NCBI RefSeq assembly: GCF_037038585.1 | Contig: NC_092560.1 | Coordinates: forward strand, 84,661,549-84,725,548 | DNA: 64,000 nucleotides | Direction of reading: 5' to 3' | From: Patagioenas fasciata | Lineage: Eukaryota; Chordata; Aves; Columbiformes; Columbidae | Part shown: positions 1 to 12,500 of the stretch, one piece after another | How the letters are laid out: every line of letters begins with the position of its first letter | How positions within the stretch are numbered: position 1 is the first letter of the stretch | Notes under the pieces: generated by a model | Database searches by the model: none | What the model saw: only the letters and a program-made list of their open reading frames with translations | Told to the model about the DNA's origin: nothing | Made by a program: the position numbers and the translations under genes

Positions 1-330
1 GTGAAACTTGCTCCACACAACCCCGTGGCTTCCTCCTCCATCCCCATTTTCCCCCGTTCTTCCCCCAAATTGCCGTTCGGCGCAGAGGTACCCACACCGC
101 AGGCTCCGGGGGAGCAGCTGCGGCTGATGAGCTCACCTCTATTTATGCAAATGGCAATAATTAGCGTTTGATAGCACTTGTCAATGAGTCTGATTACACG
201 GCGCTGGGTGATGAGTTGCAGCTCGCACGGTGGTGCCCAGGAGAGGAGCTGGGGCTGCGGCGGCATCGTGGGACCTGCAGGGACCTGCTGCTGCCTGTCC
301 GAGGGGCTTGAGACCATGGGCTGCCTTGGG

Positions 331-575
331 AAGAATCATTTGGGTTGGAAAAGCCCCTCAAGATTGAGTCCAACCATTAACCCACGCCTGGCACTACCCC
401 ATGTCCCTGAGAACCTCATCTGTGTGTATTTCCAACCCCTCTAGGGATGGTGACTCCAGCACTGCCCTGGGCAGCCTGTTCCAGTGTCCCTTTGGGGAAG
501 AAATTGTTCCCCAGATCCAACCTCAACCTCCCCTGGCGCAACTTGAGGCTGTTTCTTTGTGTCCCTGTCTCCCCT
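331..575 (-). mobile_element. CR1 LINE 3' fragment
   Basis: Begins with the antisense CR1 3' end (aatcatttgggttggaaaag, then gattgagtccaaccatt) and continues through the GACTCCAGCACTGCCCTGGG / AGCCTGTTCCAGTGTCC segment. It is 5'-truncated, as is usual for CR1. Confidence 0.85.
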
Positions 576-2375
576 CAGCTCCTGTTCTCCAGCTGAACCC
601 CCCAGGTCCCTCAGCCGCTGCCATCACACTTGTGCTCCAGCCCCTTCCCCAGCTCCGTTCCCTTCTCTCAACTCGCTCCAGCACCTCAAGGCTTTTCTCT
701 TGAGGTGATCCCGCCACCCCTCTGGCCGTCATTCTGAGCCCTGAGGTGATTCTGGTGCCGCCATTTAAGCCCTGAGGTGAGGGGCCCAAAACTGCCCACA
801 GGATTTGAGGTTTGGCCTCCCCAGTGCCAAGGTCTTAAGAACTCTATTCTCTTCTTGAGAACAGTCAGTGTGTCAGCAGGTCTCATTAATTAGCACAGGC
901 AATTGCAGAGATGAGGAAACTGCTGCACATAGGAGCAGCTGGGAGGGGTTATTTTGTTTAGTTATCCATTATTTTTGGATCATAAAGTATTGTAAGATAA
1001 TGGCTGGAAAAAACCACCAGGTCAGTAAAGTTCAAAGATGAAAAATGTTGTTTTCTGCCATGAGATCCACATGAAGAAAAATATTAGCACAGAAATAAAG
1101 TAGCAGTGAGATGTTTTCCTGATTGGCCACATAGCTGTGATAGTCATCATTCTACATTTCTTCTAAGTTTACAGAGCCAAGCTCAAAGAGAATCAAATTT
1201 GAGGTAAATTAGCAGTTCACACTGAGAATGGCTTATTAGGGAAGCCACATTTGGGTGGAAAGCCATGTAAATGCAGAAAACTGGTATTAAATGCTGAATT
1301 TATAGAGTGAAATAATTAAGTCCAGCTTCCTCATACTACCACTACACTTTTTCAATTTTTCAAAGAAAGGTTGAATAAGAGAATAAACATAGAATAAAGT
1401 ATTTCCTTTGAAGGTAAGTGTTGATAATTTCAGTATTTAATAAACCCCCCCAACTTTATTTTGGGGATAAACGGGAGGGGACTGTTGGGAGCACACACAG
1501 AGCAACGTACTTGCTCCTGTGAAAAGGCTGCAGAATTTACAGCCGGTCACTTTGGGGTTTCCAGAACGCTGCCAAAAATACAAAACCACGCAGTAGATAC
1601 ATGCAACTTACAGTTAGTGGTAAGGACATCACCAGGGTATGGTTTAACATGCAGCAGGTCAACAAAATCCCGGGATGAAATCAGCCCCACTGTGGGTTAC
1701 GCTGTGGTATAGACCAGTGTCCTACGAGTAAGGAAAAGGAGTTTTTGGAGTTAGTACGTAAGAAGCAAAGTTTTCTTTAATTGGCAAAGCAGCACTACAG
1801 GTTAAACAGTGAGTATGTGACAAAAATGGGTTATTATTTGTTAGTATGAGTTGACATGAGAGCCATAACACAGGGCAGGGATTCACTGCCATCCCTCATG
1901 GTCTATATCGGAGGCAGGAGTATGGTTTCTTAAAATGTGCTCATTTAGTGGAACCAGAAGGCCTATTTGCATTAAAATACACCTGCTGGATTCCACATTG
2001 CATTCTGCGACAAAGATGTGGAATCTAACTCAAAAAATCAAAGACATGGGTGGATGTCCCACAACATGGTAACATCTGACCAGCTCCAGGCAGAGGAAAG
2101 TGAGAGAGGGTCAGAGAAGACAAAAAGGGGAGGATTCTTTATTTGTTTTCTGGTTTAGGGATTTTTTTATACACTTGAGCCATTTACACATGTATAATAG
2201 GTTCTGAGAGCTCTCTCCATACCCAGGGCCATCTCCCTCAAGTTTACAAGTTGTTACTGATTCAGAACATATTTAGTATTGAGAGCTTTCTTTGTCCCAG
2301 TAGAAGTCTTTTTAGCCACCAGAATTCACACAGAGAGCGTTAAAATAAAATCTTTGTATCAAATTATCGTATTAC
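576..2375. other. Intergenic or intronic; nothing recognised
   Basis: No exon with a good protein match was seen. A TTTATT at 1456-1461 (AATAAA on the minus strand), followed by about 250 bp of moderately GC-rich sequence, could mark a transcript or element end, but no family was recognised. Remaining STARD6 exons should lie here or beyond position 1; none could be identified. Confidence 0.4.
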
Positions 2376-4547
2376 AGCTTGTAAGATTTTAATGCTTTGT
2401 CCCATTTGCTTCGATATTCAGGAAGATACATAAAAGGAATGATTTTACTGGGCACTTCCTTAATTATCCCTTCTCCGCGGTATCTAGATGGTGTAAAAAA
2501 CAGAGATTGAATTCACATTTATGAATTGGAAAAATAGGTTATACAAGAATAAGTTGAAGATGCCAAGCTATAATAAGGTAAAGTTGTAACCCATTTGGCA
2601 CTGATTGCCAATCTTCTCCCTATTTATGAACTAGCGCATTCTGGCGTTTCTCCAACTGTTGTTCGTAATCTTTTGAGGAGTTCAAGGGAAAGTTCACGGG
2701 GGGAAGAAGGAAATAGGCAACTCCTGCAATGCTGGGAACTGCTCATGGCAACAGAGAGTTCTCACAGGCAGTTCCTTGTGAATCACCACGGTGAGCACGA
2801 ATTAAACACAAAGGTGACGGACGCTGCGTGACAAGAGGTGAGCTCAAAGGCGACTGTTCAAGAAACGTGACATCAGATTTACAGCCCCTGGTGATGCACA
2901 AATGTAAGTCAGAAAGACCATCTGAAATGTCTTTCTTGAGTTGAGGTGACATAATTCCAAATGAAATCCCACTCAGGCTTGAACAATCCCCTTCATGCTT
3001 CCCTGAACTCTGCTGAAAATATTTCACCTGACTGAAGCAAGGATCCCTATTGCTTTTCACTGCCAGATCCCCCACTGATTTCTTTTAGCAAGTAAAGCAA
3101 ACTCTTCATACTCCTGCAATTTAAAAAATCAACTGGTGCTTGAGATATGAGGTTAATAAATAATGCCCGACTGAAAATGAGAAGAGCTACACTTTTGCTC
3201 CTAGAAACAGGTAGTATTCCTTCACAAAAGACACACTACAGACCAGTACTACTTGTTAATGTGACAAAGATTTATACAAAAATAAATGAATGCAAGATTT
3301 TGGCTCCCTGAGCCAAATGGCAGAAAGCACAATGATGCTTCTCCTGACTGCAGAGGACTCGCTATATACAGATCTGGGTACAAATGAAAATGGTTTTGTG
3401 CCCAACTGAGACTACAGAACATCTTTTTTCCTTCCCCCAAAATCGTCAGGCACGTTCTCCTGAATTCTAAGCCACCCGACCCTCACACCTTCACATCCAC
3501 CTGTACTGAAATACGATCTGAAATACAATTAGGCCACATACAACATAAGCAAATTCTTATTAAGTTAACAGTACTTTTAACATATTCTAATGAAATAGCA
3601 CAGCTACTTTCCATTATCATACTGTAGAGTAATTCATCTGTAACACATCTGCACGCGAGTGTCGGGTATTTCCCAAGCAAAAATTTCATAGAATCATAGA
3701 ATAGAATCATTTCAGTTGGAAAAGACGCTCAGGATTATCGAATCCAACCATAATCTAACTCTAGCACTAAACCGTGCCCCTGAAAACCTCATCTAAACGC
3801 CTTTTCAACCCCTCCAGGGACGGTGACTCCAGCACTGCCCTGGGCAGCCTGTTCCAATGCCCAACAGCCCTTTCCAGGAAGAATTTTTCCCTAATATCCA
3901 ATCTAAACCTCCCCAGCACAACTTGAGGCCGTTTCCTCTTGTCCTAAAGCAGGAGGGGTGAAAAGGTGTAAAACATAACAGCTCCAACAGAATATTCCAC
4001 CAGGAACAGTCACTGACTTAAGGCCAAAAGTGTGACTCCGGATCTCCTTATACTTCCATATTAGTAAGTGTTATATAGTATAAATCCACCTCTTGTATTC
4101 CAGCCCTGCACTGACCCAGTGTAACTACAGCACAAAATCCTCTCTAAATCTAACAAAACTATAATCACGAGGGCGTTAATGTCTCCATTTCAACTTTGGG
4201 TGTCACTGTTCAAAATAAGATGTTAATCATCACCATTTTGAACAAAATGTAAATACATATTTCCCACACACTCTTTTGAAGGTTTGGAAGAAACCGTAAC
4301 ATTTTTTCTCAAAGTAGAAAAAGGAACAATAAAAACTTAGCAGTTGATAACGAGTTCTGAACTAATTGTTAAAGGAAAACAGTTTTAAACACTTTTTGCA
4401 ACAGAATGGTTTGAGTACAAATAACTTCATAAACAATATTAACTAATATTTTCTTACTGAGACTTTTATCACCCTCCATCCTGAAGTATCTTGACTGTAT
4501 GATAACAGTTTTTCTGAAACTTCATCTGTGATTTTCTTATAGTCCAT
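2376..4547 (-). CDS. STARD6: STARD6, first three coding exons (partial, frame disturbed)
   Basis: STARD6 is a small START-domain protein thought to bind sterols or other lipids. Three minus-strand exons align with the N-terminus of mammalian STARD6 as I remember it. Exon 1 codes from 4547 to 4458 (acceptor before 4551, donor GTAAGA) and reads MDYKKITDEVSEKLLSYSQD followed by TSGWRVIKVS; the human protein has DTSGWKVVKTS. Exon 2 (4307-4257) carries VTVSSKPSK...GN. Exon 3 (2483-2376) reads YRGEGIIKEVPSK then YRSKWDKALKSYK, matching human YRVEGII...WDKSLQVYN. Splice phases between exons 2 and 3 fit (ATAT|GTATTT donor, CTAG acceptor). Exon 2 is 51 nt where 50 nt is needed: a run of six A's follows the acceptor and five would keep frame, so the literal reading hits a stop early in exon 3. 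This is either a real frameshift or a homopolymer error. Later exons were not found; they may lie beyond position 1. Confidence 0.8.
3689..3950 (-). mobile_element. CR1 LINE 3' fragment
   Basis: The plus strand starts with atagaatcatagaatagaat, the antisense CR1 tail, followed by cagttggaaaagacgctcag and the CCTGGGCAGCCTGTTCCAAT block. It sits in a STARD6 intron and is 5'-truncated. Confidence 0.9.
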
Positions 4548-5145
4548 TTATCTGTAAAGATTTAAAAGCAGTTTGCTGGTATAGATAAAAGCATTCCTTA
4601 AAGAGCAAAAAAACATGGGGTTCACTCCTGTTTCCTTTCCATGGCTTTAGTTCACTTCATATTAAATCCATCATTACTCTGCATTCAAACCTCCCCTCCT
4701 TAGTTTATCACCCGAGATTCTGATTCTGCCGTAACTGACTGAAGTCACTTCTGAAGTCACTGAAGTCACTCACAACAGCGCTGAACGATTCAGGACCGGC
4801 CTCTCACACAAAATCAGCTTCAGCCCTAAACCTTTACGGGGCTGTCCCGTGGAACGGGTTGCACAGACTTTTCCGGAGCCCCCTCAGTGGGATTCCGGCA
4901 GGCGCTCGGTGTGAGGGCCCCTCACCTCCGCCGCCTCTGGGCTGACAGGGAGCGCTCAACACGCCGCGAAGCCCAAGGCCTCACAGGAAAGACTCCCACC
5001 CGGCAGCCCCGCTCCGATCCCCCGCCTGAGGCATCGTCTCCGGGGGCTGGCGAAGAGAAACCGGCCGCCCCAACCGGGACTCACCTCAGCGGCGCCACAC
5101 GGAGCTGACGGCCCAGACCCGCCTTCCCGCCCTCCCGCCGCGGGG

Positions 5146-5165
5146 GATGCCGGGAGTTGTAGTCC
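5146..5165 (-). promoter_or_regulatory. ZNF143/STAF-type site 1
   Basis: Reads gatgccgggagttgtagtcc on the plus strand, the reverse complement of the ACTACAAYTCCC-type consensus bound by ZNF143. This motif positions transcription starts at CpG promoters. Confidence 0.75.
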
Positions 5166-5173
5166 CCGCGGGG

Positions 5174-5193
5174 CATGCCGGGAGCTGTAGTCC
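5174..5193 (-). promoter_or_regulatory. ZNF143/STAF-type site 2
   Basis: Reads catgccgggagctgtagtcc, in the same orientation as site 1 and 28 bp downstream of it. The close spacing looks like a local duplication. Confidence 0.75.
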
Positions 5194-5224
5194 CCGCTAG
5201 TGCCGCGCCCCGTTGACCGACTCC

Positions 5225-5244
5225 GACTACAACTCCCACAATGC
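5225..5244 (+). promoter_or_regulatory. ZNF143/STAF-type site 3
   Basis: Reads gactacaactcccacaatgc, in the opposite orientation to sites 1 and 2. It therefore faces C18orf54 while the other two face STARD6. Confidence 0.75.
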
Positions 5245-5256
5245 TCCGCGCCCCCT

Positions 5257-5285
5257 TGCGCCTGCGCCTGCGCGCCGCCATTTTG
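5257..5285 (+). promoter_or_regulatory. NRF1 motif pair and YY1 motif
   Basis: Two overlapping TGCGCCTGCGC copies (5257-5267 and 5263-5273) match NRF1. GCCGCCATTTTG at 5274-5285 matches YY1, which often sits just downstream of the start site in this orientation. Confidence 0.65.
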
Positions 5286-5380
5286 CTGAAGGGGCGCGGT
5301 CCTTTCAAAAGCGGCGGGCGGCAAAGACTGAGGAGCTGCTGCTGCGGGGCGGGGACGCCCGGGGTTCCATGGGCGGGCAG
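5270..5380 (+). other. C18orf54: Probable non-coding first exon of C18orf54
   Basis: The transcribed segment is inferred from the YY1 motif to the donor GGGCAG|GTAGCG at 5381. It would be spliced to the acceptor CATTTAG at 6463. The 5' end is a guess. Confidence 0.5.
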
Positions 5381-5500
5381 GTAGCGCACCCTCCTGGGGG
5401 TGTGGAGGGGTTGTGCTGCTTTGGGTGCTTCTTGTGAGGGAAACGGGGTGAAGGGGTCTGCTCGGCCTCTCCTGGGGGTCCTGAGGCCGGTGCCCTATTC

Positions 5501-5714
5501 GGCTCCTCCTCGGCTCCTCCTCGGCTCCTCCTCGGCTCCTCCTCGGCTCCTCCTCGGCTCCTCCTCGGCTCCTCCTCGGCTCCTCCTCGGCTCCTCCTCG
5601 GCTCCTCCTCGGCTCCTCCTCGGCTCCTCCTCGGCTCCTCCTCGGCTCCTCCTCGGCTCCTCCTCGGCTCCTCCTCGGCTCCTCCTCGGCTCCTCCTCGG
5701 CTCCTCCTCGGCTC
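5501..5714 (+). repeat. 11-bp minisatellite (ggctcctcctc)n
   Basis: About 19 head-to-tail copies of ggctcctcctc, essentially without variants. It lies in intron 1 of C18orf54, about 120 bp past the first donor. The minus strand is a purine-rich GGAGGAGCC tract. The unit is not a multiple of three, and the open frame through it is a by-product of the repetition. Confidence 0.95.
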
Positions 5715-6515
5715 TGTGGGTAAAACCGCTTCGGCCTTGAGAGAGCTGTGCCCTACTGAATCTTTTACATATAAATCCTTATACTGCTGTTGCCTGGTTA
5801 TATTTGTATCTTTATATGTTCCGATAGAACAGACTTTTTGCTCTTTGTTCCTTCTACAGCACCTGTTTCCTTAACAGAGTCTTCAAATGGCCTTTTACCC
5901 AAAGGGCTGAAACAAACCGTTAAGTTTCTGTCAGTGACCTTGACCATCCTATAACAGCATTTAGAACAATCCTGTGCCTCCAGCTCCTCAATTTACAGTT
6001 TGTGGGGCCACAAAGGCAGCTCGGATTAGTTTGGCTACACTACATAGATAACACAATTCAATATGCTTGTAAAATTCTTTACTTTGTGTACCCATTGTGG
6101 TTATTACCCATAAAAACCTGTGCGAGGGCAATGGTTTCCTGCTCTTGCTACCTTGAGTTGTTAATTTTTAATGCTACTTAAGCGGCTTTTAGTTCTGGTT
6201 TTGTGCCTGGATACGACTCTTGTGCTCCTGAAATCAAAAGTTATGGTACTTGGGGCCTTTGCTGAATTGTGTGGTGACAAACACCAGCGTGGTGCATATA
6301 TATATAACAAACTTCTTTAAAAAGTAGCAAATTGAATAGCTAAGTAGTGTTTTTAGGAAAGTGCTAACATTTTACAACAAGAGTAAAAAATCCTGATTGT
6401 GTTATAGTTTGGGAAAAATCAGTGCAAAGGATCACTTGCAGTTTTGTTTCTCTTCCCATTTAGATTGATCTAAAAGGTGAGCGAAGGTTCTGCCCAGAAA
6501 CCTGGATTAAAAACC

Positions 6516-9500
6516 ATGAGTTCGGGAGAAGAAAGCACCCGCTCTCCTGATTCCACAGTATCTTCTCTTTTAAGAAGCTTTAGCATTGACAGCGCTAATC
6601 CCGGCTCAAACAGTTGGATTCGTTACAAGGACAAGTTCTACAGCTCCGCATCTGAGGCTTTGGAGGCTTATATTGAAGATTTTGATTTAAGTCTCACATC
6701 TCCAGGCGTAAGCACTGGAAAAATCTGCCTGTGTCATAGCACTCCCAAACAGACTGAGTTTTCCAAGCGTCGCGCCAAAGCCAAACGTGGTATGTGATCT
6801 GCAAATGCACCTTTTGATAAGTTGTTTGATTTGGGTTTATTTGTTGCTCTCTGTAAAGCTTTTTTGTAAAAGCTTGGATTGGTGAGAATTCCTGACCACG
6901 CTCATCAATGCGATAATGAGTTATAGAGTATGGAATAAAAGCTTTGTTTTCTCTATCTGAATACATACTAAAGACAATTTAAATCGTTGTTTAAATCTGA
7001 GTCTTGGAAAGAGTAAGTAACATCAGAATCTAATTAATTGAAGGAGTTCCCTTAAAACAAGTTTTACCACTTCTCTTGATTTCTATGGAATGGACTTTAA
7101 GGTGTCTGGACAATGTATATGGGTTTGATTGGCTTTTATCATTATTAATTAGCTTGAATAAATATAGATTTAATTGATTAGATCACTTTTATGAGATGGT
7201 CTAGAATAGATAACTGTGCCTGAGCTAATTTATATTGCAAATTCCTTGTCTGTTATGTCTGAAATAGCAAAGTCCTGGCAAACTTTGTTCTATGAAAGAT
7301 GTAATCTTGTATTTTATTCTGAAATCTTTCTGTTGCTGTTCTTTGCAGAAGTCTCGTTAACTCCATTCACCTATTAACGAGTCTGCATGTATGTTTGATA
7401 TATTATAATAGTCTAAAACACCAATTTCACTCACTGATATTACAGTGAAAGGGAGAAGAATTCACTTCCAGATACTGAGGGAAACTTAATTTCATCAATC
7501 ATAGTTTCAGTTAATTAAAAAAAAAAGGGTTCTAATGGTGGTAATTCTCTCCTGAAAAACTAAGTTTAATCTTCTATGCTATATAAGTTTCTGTAGGGTC
7601 GAAAAATGGGTTTATAGGCCCATTATCTGGCTCCCTGCCTTGCAAGCTGTTGCTTTAGCCATAATTTTTCATGGAAATGTTCATTTTCTATATGGGGAAG
7701 GTCCAGAAGGTTCCCGTGTGGAGGAAGTGTTGCTCCTAGGACTGAAATACTGAAGGCCCCGCTTGCAAACTACACAATTCTGAATGTGCAGCTAAAAATG
7801 GGCTGTAGTGTTGAAGTCCTGGTTCTCTTAAAACACTAAAGAAAATACTCAAAGCTGTGGATGTTGTGTAGGAGGAAAGAGTAAGGTGTTCATCAAGATT
7901 GATTGGTGCATAATTCATGGAAATCTTTGTTTTTCAGCGCTGGGTGACTTCAATCAGCCGGTGGGTTTGGATTCTTGTGCTTCCCCCTCTGGAAGGCAGA
8001 CAGAACATGACCCAGACTCCATCAGTCTCGCAACAGATGATCTGTTGGCATTTCCTACAGACGGGTCGCTGCCTTTTGACCTTTTGAAATCGAGGCATCC
8101 ACGCAGTGCCTGGAACAGCCGGTCGCTTAATACGTCTTGCTGCCCTTACCAAACCTCATCGCTCGATGCCAAAAGCACTTTTGGTCTCCATGAGGATGGG
8201 AAAACTGTTGCTCGTCAGAATCCGCACAAAGACTTGAGCAAAAAGACAGATCGAGTGTCTAAAGCTGATGGGTGCGATGCTGTCGCCTCTAAAGGAAGTT
8301 CCAGACCCTTGTCTTTGGAAGATCATTCTTTTTCCATGAGGAATTACCCGCGGTGGCTCACCAGCCAGAAATCTGCCCTGAGCGTGTCAGGGATAAGCAG
8401 CATCCCTGATTTGCACTACCCAGCCTGGCTCAAGAGTTACAGCCTCTTTCCTGATTCAACTAAAAGCGATGGGCAAAATGTTAACGTACAAGGCAAAGCT
8501 TCCTCTTCACAGACTTCGGAGATCCTGCAAAGAACACACTCTGGAGATCAGGACAGTTCTAATTGTTTTGAACAGAACAGTTGCCAGGATCTAAGAAGTG
8601 ATAATAAACTAGAAGGAAGTTGCAACTCTGATCCAGACACGTGCTTCCCGTTTAATAACTTGTTTTCAAGACGCATCAAAAAGACATTCAGAGGTAATTA
8701 TACTTACTAAAATTTAAAAAGAAAATGGAGGGTATGTGTATAAAATCACATACACTTTTTAAACCAACATTCTCTAGACATGTTAGTCCAGCCACACTGT
8801 ACAGATTTATTCACATCCATCACTGACAAGTGACTCAAAGCACTTACTAGTAGTTGGCTAAGTTAAACAGCTTTTACACTACACGTTTTTGTATATAAAT
8901 CAATATTTAAGCATTCATTTTACAGCCATGGTGGCATATTTAGTACCTCACTGTGAGATAATGACAGTAAATCCATTAATATTTGAATAGCATTTCAAGC
9001 ATTAAATGAAATTACATGAAGCGTAACCTTGGGGGAGGGAGATCCCCGCACGCAGTGTAAATGAACCCGTCAAATTGGTAAGAAATGCTCTTTATCCTGC
9101 AGTTTTTTCCGTACTTTAGAGTCAGCAGGAGGTATTTGTAACCCATATATGTTGGTTATCCAGAGTTTTCAGTGTCTGTAAAGCTTTTCCTTGGGAATTG
9201 CTCTTGGGAAGCAGGGAGGTCCCCCTGTGGTGAAGCACCATCTCTGTGCTCTGAAACAGCAGTGCAATTTGCTTTGATATGAGAGATTAACCTTTCCAAG
9301 TGTTAATTACCTTCCCTTCTAAGTTTACCCAGCTAAAGAGAAAAAGATTCTTTCCTTTGTTATGCAAAGCATTAATATTGATATCTCCCTTTTATAAGCT
9401 AAATTAAGATGTTGTTTATGTTGTGCATTCAAAGTGACAAAATGCCAGATATACAAATGTCTGCAAATGCCTTTTTAGTGTGTATGCATGACAAACTTTA

Positions 9501-12500
9501 AATATAGGGTTATAACTCTTTTTTTCCCCATACAGAAAATGTTACCATTTTGAGCCCTTGTCTCAACCTATATTTGTGTGAGTCCTGTGTGTGATTGTAT
9601 TTTATTTATATATATACATGCAAATCATATATATATATGTTTGCATGATTTCTTTCCCAGGTATCTGTACAAGCAGCTATTAGAAAAACCTCTGCAAAAT
9701 AAGAAAACTAACCAAAGAACTTATAGCATGAATCAATAATATTTAATATTATATTGTGAATTACTTACATTTCCTACAGCATGAATGCAAGGTAAAAACA
9801 CAAAGTAATCTTGAATCTGTTATATAAGTTGGGAAAACAAACTTTTGACTACTGGAAATGCTCTCCTGGCTGGAACGTTGCAGCTCCCAGTTTTTACTGA
9901 TGGTTTCCGTGCCGTACTCCCACACCACGATAACCAAAGGAGTTGTATTGGTGCTGTACTCTCCGTCAAATATTTCCAGTGCTAAGTAATGTGGAAATAA
10001 CGCCCCTGAAGAGGGTCGGACACGTTGTCCTTGTTTTTCAGAAGACCAGCTGGAGTTCCTTACCTCAAAGGCTGACAAAGGTCTGGAGGGTTCAACCCAA
10101 GATGTGTCAGATACCCTGGAAAACGCTGCGAGTCCTTCAACCACAGAAATACTGGGAGCAGAAAGATCATGGGAAAACACTCCAGCTGCTTTGTAAGTGA
10201 AGGTGGAAATGCAGAATGTGTTTAATTGCTTACTGTAGAGATTGTGAGTAATGGGGATGTGGCATGTGTGCAAAGGATTTACGGTTCGAGGTAAGGATAT
10301 TGATGTCAAGGTCAGGATATTGATGCGCTGCTTTCCCTTCTTTATCAACTTGCAAAGAGTTGATTTATATCTCATTGATATACAAAGATGTATTTCAAGA
10401 GAAAAAATATTCAATGGAACCTCAATTGGCAGGTTTAATAGTTTATAAAAAAAAATTAACAGTGGGAAGCCCATTTAAAAAAATACTATATCTTAAACCA
10501 ATCCCTTTAGTTTATAAAGCTGTTATTCTCCATTGGATGTTGGTTTAGTAAAGCACCCGTGCCTGTGTGCTGTGAGGACATGGAGAACGCTCCACCCCTC
10601 CCCAAGGCAGAGATCATCCACAAGTTCCTGGAAGACTGCTTAAATGACAAAAATAAGGTCAGTTAAATGGAGTATTTCTTTGAGACTGCCCCAAATGTAG
10701 ATTAGAGGTGGGGATACCCATAAATTTGTTTTCCTCCTTCTAGAATGTATGAAGTCCAACTGCATTAGTTTAGTCATATTTGAGCACGATGAATCAATGC
10801 AGTTAATAAATCCTATATAACCTAAGTCATAGAAATTATCCTTTAATTGGTTTCAGGGAAGCTAAAAGTTGGTGGCTCTTTTGTTTTGGGGTTATTTGGG
10901 TTTTTTTATGTGCATTCTCAACAGCTGCTTTGGGTTTTGCTTTAGGAAGCCGTTTCTTATGACTATCAGCATCACAGACCCCTTGAAGCTTTGAAGCTGA
11001 TGTTGTTTAAACTTCAAGCAATTCAGGGAAGCTTCAGCCAGAATGAAACTGTCGAGCAAAAGGAAGAATTGGAAAGAGTGAGTAGTCATTTCCTTATGTT
11101 GTATCATGTCCATTTCGGAGAAAAACCCTTAATCCTTTTAATCGACTTGATTTCCAGTCATAGAAAGAGCACTGCCAGTAGATTCAACCCGGTTTGCATC
11201 AGGAGCATGTGCTCAAGGTTTTCCTGCCCTAAATCCCGTGTCTCGCTGCCGTTGGTGCAATGGGAGGCTCTGTGTACGCTGCAGTGTCTCCTGCGTGTAA
11301 CCCCACAGTGGACTCAGCGATGCTGCAAAAAGCCGTTTGTAAACCAGAAGATGGCGACATTTCGGGCAATCCTGCCCAAAGTGCAGCCTCTGCTGCTCTA
11401 GCAATAGCTGTGTTCTGGAAAAAAAAGCTGTTTTCTGTTAATATCCCCATTAACTTTAGGCTTTCAGGGGCATGTACCAAATTTTTTACAAGCCAGACCT
11501 TCTCAAATCCTCTCTCCTTGCCACCTTTGACATCAGTGAGTTGGTATTTTGTGGCACTTTTATTTCAAAATGATTTTATAGACTTTTTTTACAGCTCTCT
11601 TGAAAATGCTCAAGAGGTCTTGGGAGGCACAAGCGTATGAGGAGAAAAGAATGGTGAGGGGAAACCTTCTTGCTCTACAACCACCTAAAAGGAGGTTGGA
11701 GTGAGTTGGGGTTGGTCTCTTCTCCCGATAAGAAGTGACAAGACAAGAGGAAACAGCCTTAAGTGGAGCCAGAGGAGAAGTTTTGCTGTCTCCATCCTGG
11801 AAGGTTTTTGGGATTTGAGCGGATAAAGCCCTGAGCAACTTGCCATAACCTCAAAGCTTCTGGTTCGAGCAGGAACCCAAACCAGAGCTCCCTCCCAACC
11901 CACATTACTTTATGATGCTATAAAGTTGTTGGCGATACTTTCCGATGCAATGTGCTATAAAAACTCTGTATTGTCACGTTCAGTCGCTTTTTCTTCCTTC
12001 AGTTAAGCTTTTTTTTGCTTGTTTTTTGTTGTTTTAAGCTTTCTGGACAAGCAGAGTCTGAATTCAAACTGTGTGCCAGTGAGATAATCCCTCTTACTAA
12101 TTCTATTCAAAAGTAAGTGACCATTGATTTTTCTGACTTCTCACTGTTTTATCATCCTTTTTCTGCACTTCTTGAAGTTAGCTAAGAGTTCTCATATGAT
12201 GTGAAAACTTCGTTAAGAATAAGCCAGTAGCGACTAATTACAACATGACAATTCATGGAGCAAAGAAATATCTGAATGGGTGCAGCGATGTGCTCTGGAA
12301 ATGAACTTTTGTCTTCCATCCATATCAATAGATATGGAAATATTTTGTCCCCTATTTCCCCTATGGGGAAGTAATTGCTAGTGAACATTGATATGCTGTA
12401 TTATGATAATGTTTTACAGTGTTTAACATACCTATTCTGTAATCATTTAATCGGAGCTGTGTGTGTAAGCACCTATATTAGAGAAGTTAAGTTTCAAGAA

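Larger units (their letters stand above)
5085..5210 (-). other. STARD6: Probable non-coding first exon of STARD6
   Basis: On the minus strand the CpG-rich segment ends in CGCTGAG|GTGAGT, a strong splice donor at 5084. The next minus-strand acceptor with coding sequence behind it is STARD6 exon 1 at 4551. The 5' limit is not visible and is set near the ZNF143 motifs. No open frame of note is seen inside, so a 5'UTR exon is inferred. Confidence 0.5.
4880..5420. promoter_or_regulatory. CpG-island bidirectional promoter of STARD6 and C18orf54
   Basis: GC-rich, CpG-dense block between two divergent splice donors: GTGAGT on the minus strand at 5084 and GTAGCG on the plus strand at 5381. There is no TATA box. 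It contains three ZNF143/SBS-type motifs, two overlapping NRF1 motifs and a YY1 motif, a set typical of housekeeping-type or testis-active bidirectional promoters. The flanking sequence is AT-rich, so the boundary is sharp. Confidence 0.8.

Noticed and set aside
1450-1760. Possible LTR or transcript end with minus-strand AATAAA
   Set aside because: No terminal repeats, promoter parts or known family could be seen; left as unrecognised.
2743-3075. Minus-strand frame with SFGIMSP, loosely like STARD6 SFAVGSISP
   Set aside because: It lies between STARD6 exons 2 and 3, in the wrong order for that part of the protein, and the similarity is too short.
9761-10474. 237-codon minus-strand frame opposite C18orf54
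   Set aside because: Overlaps a conserved plus-strand exon (10042-10192) with correct splice sites; no family features of its own.
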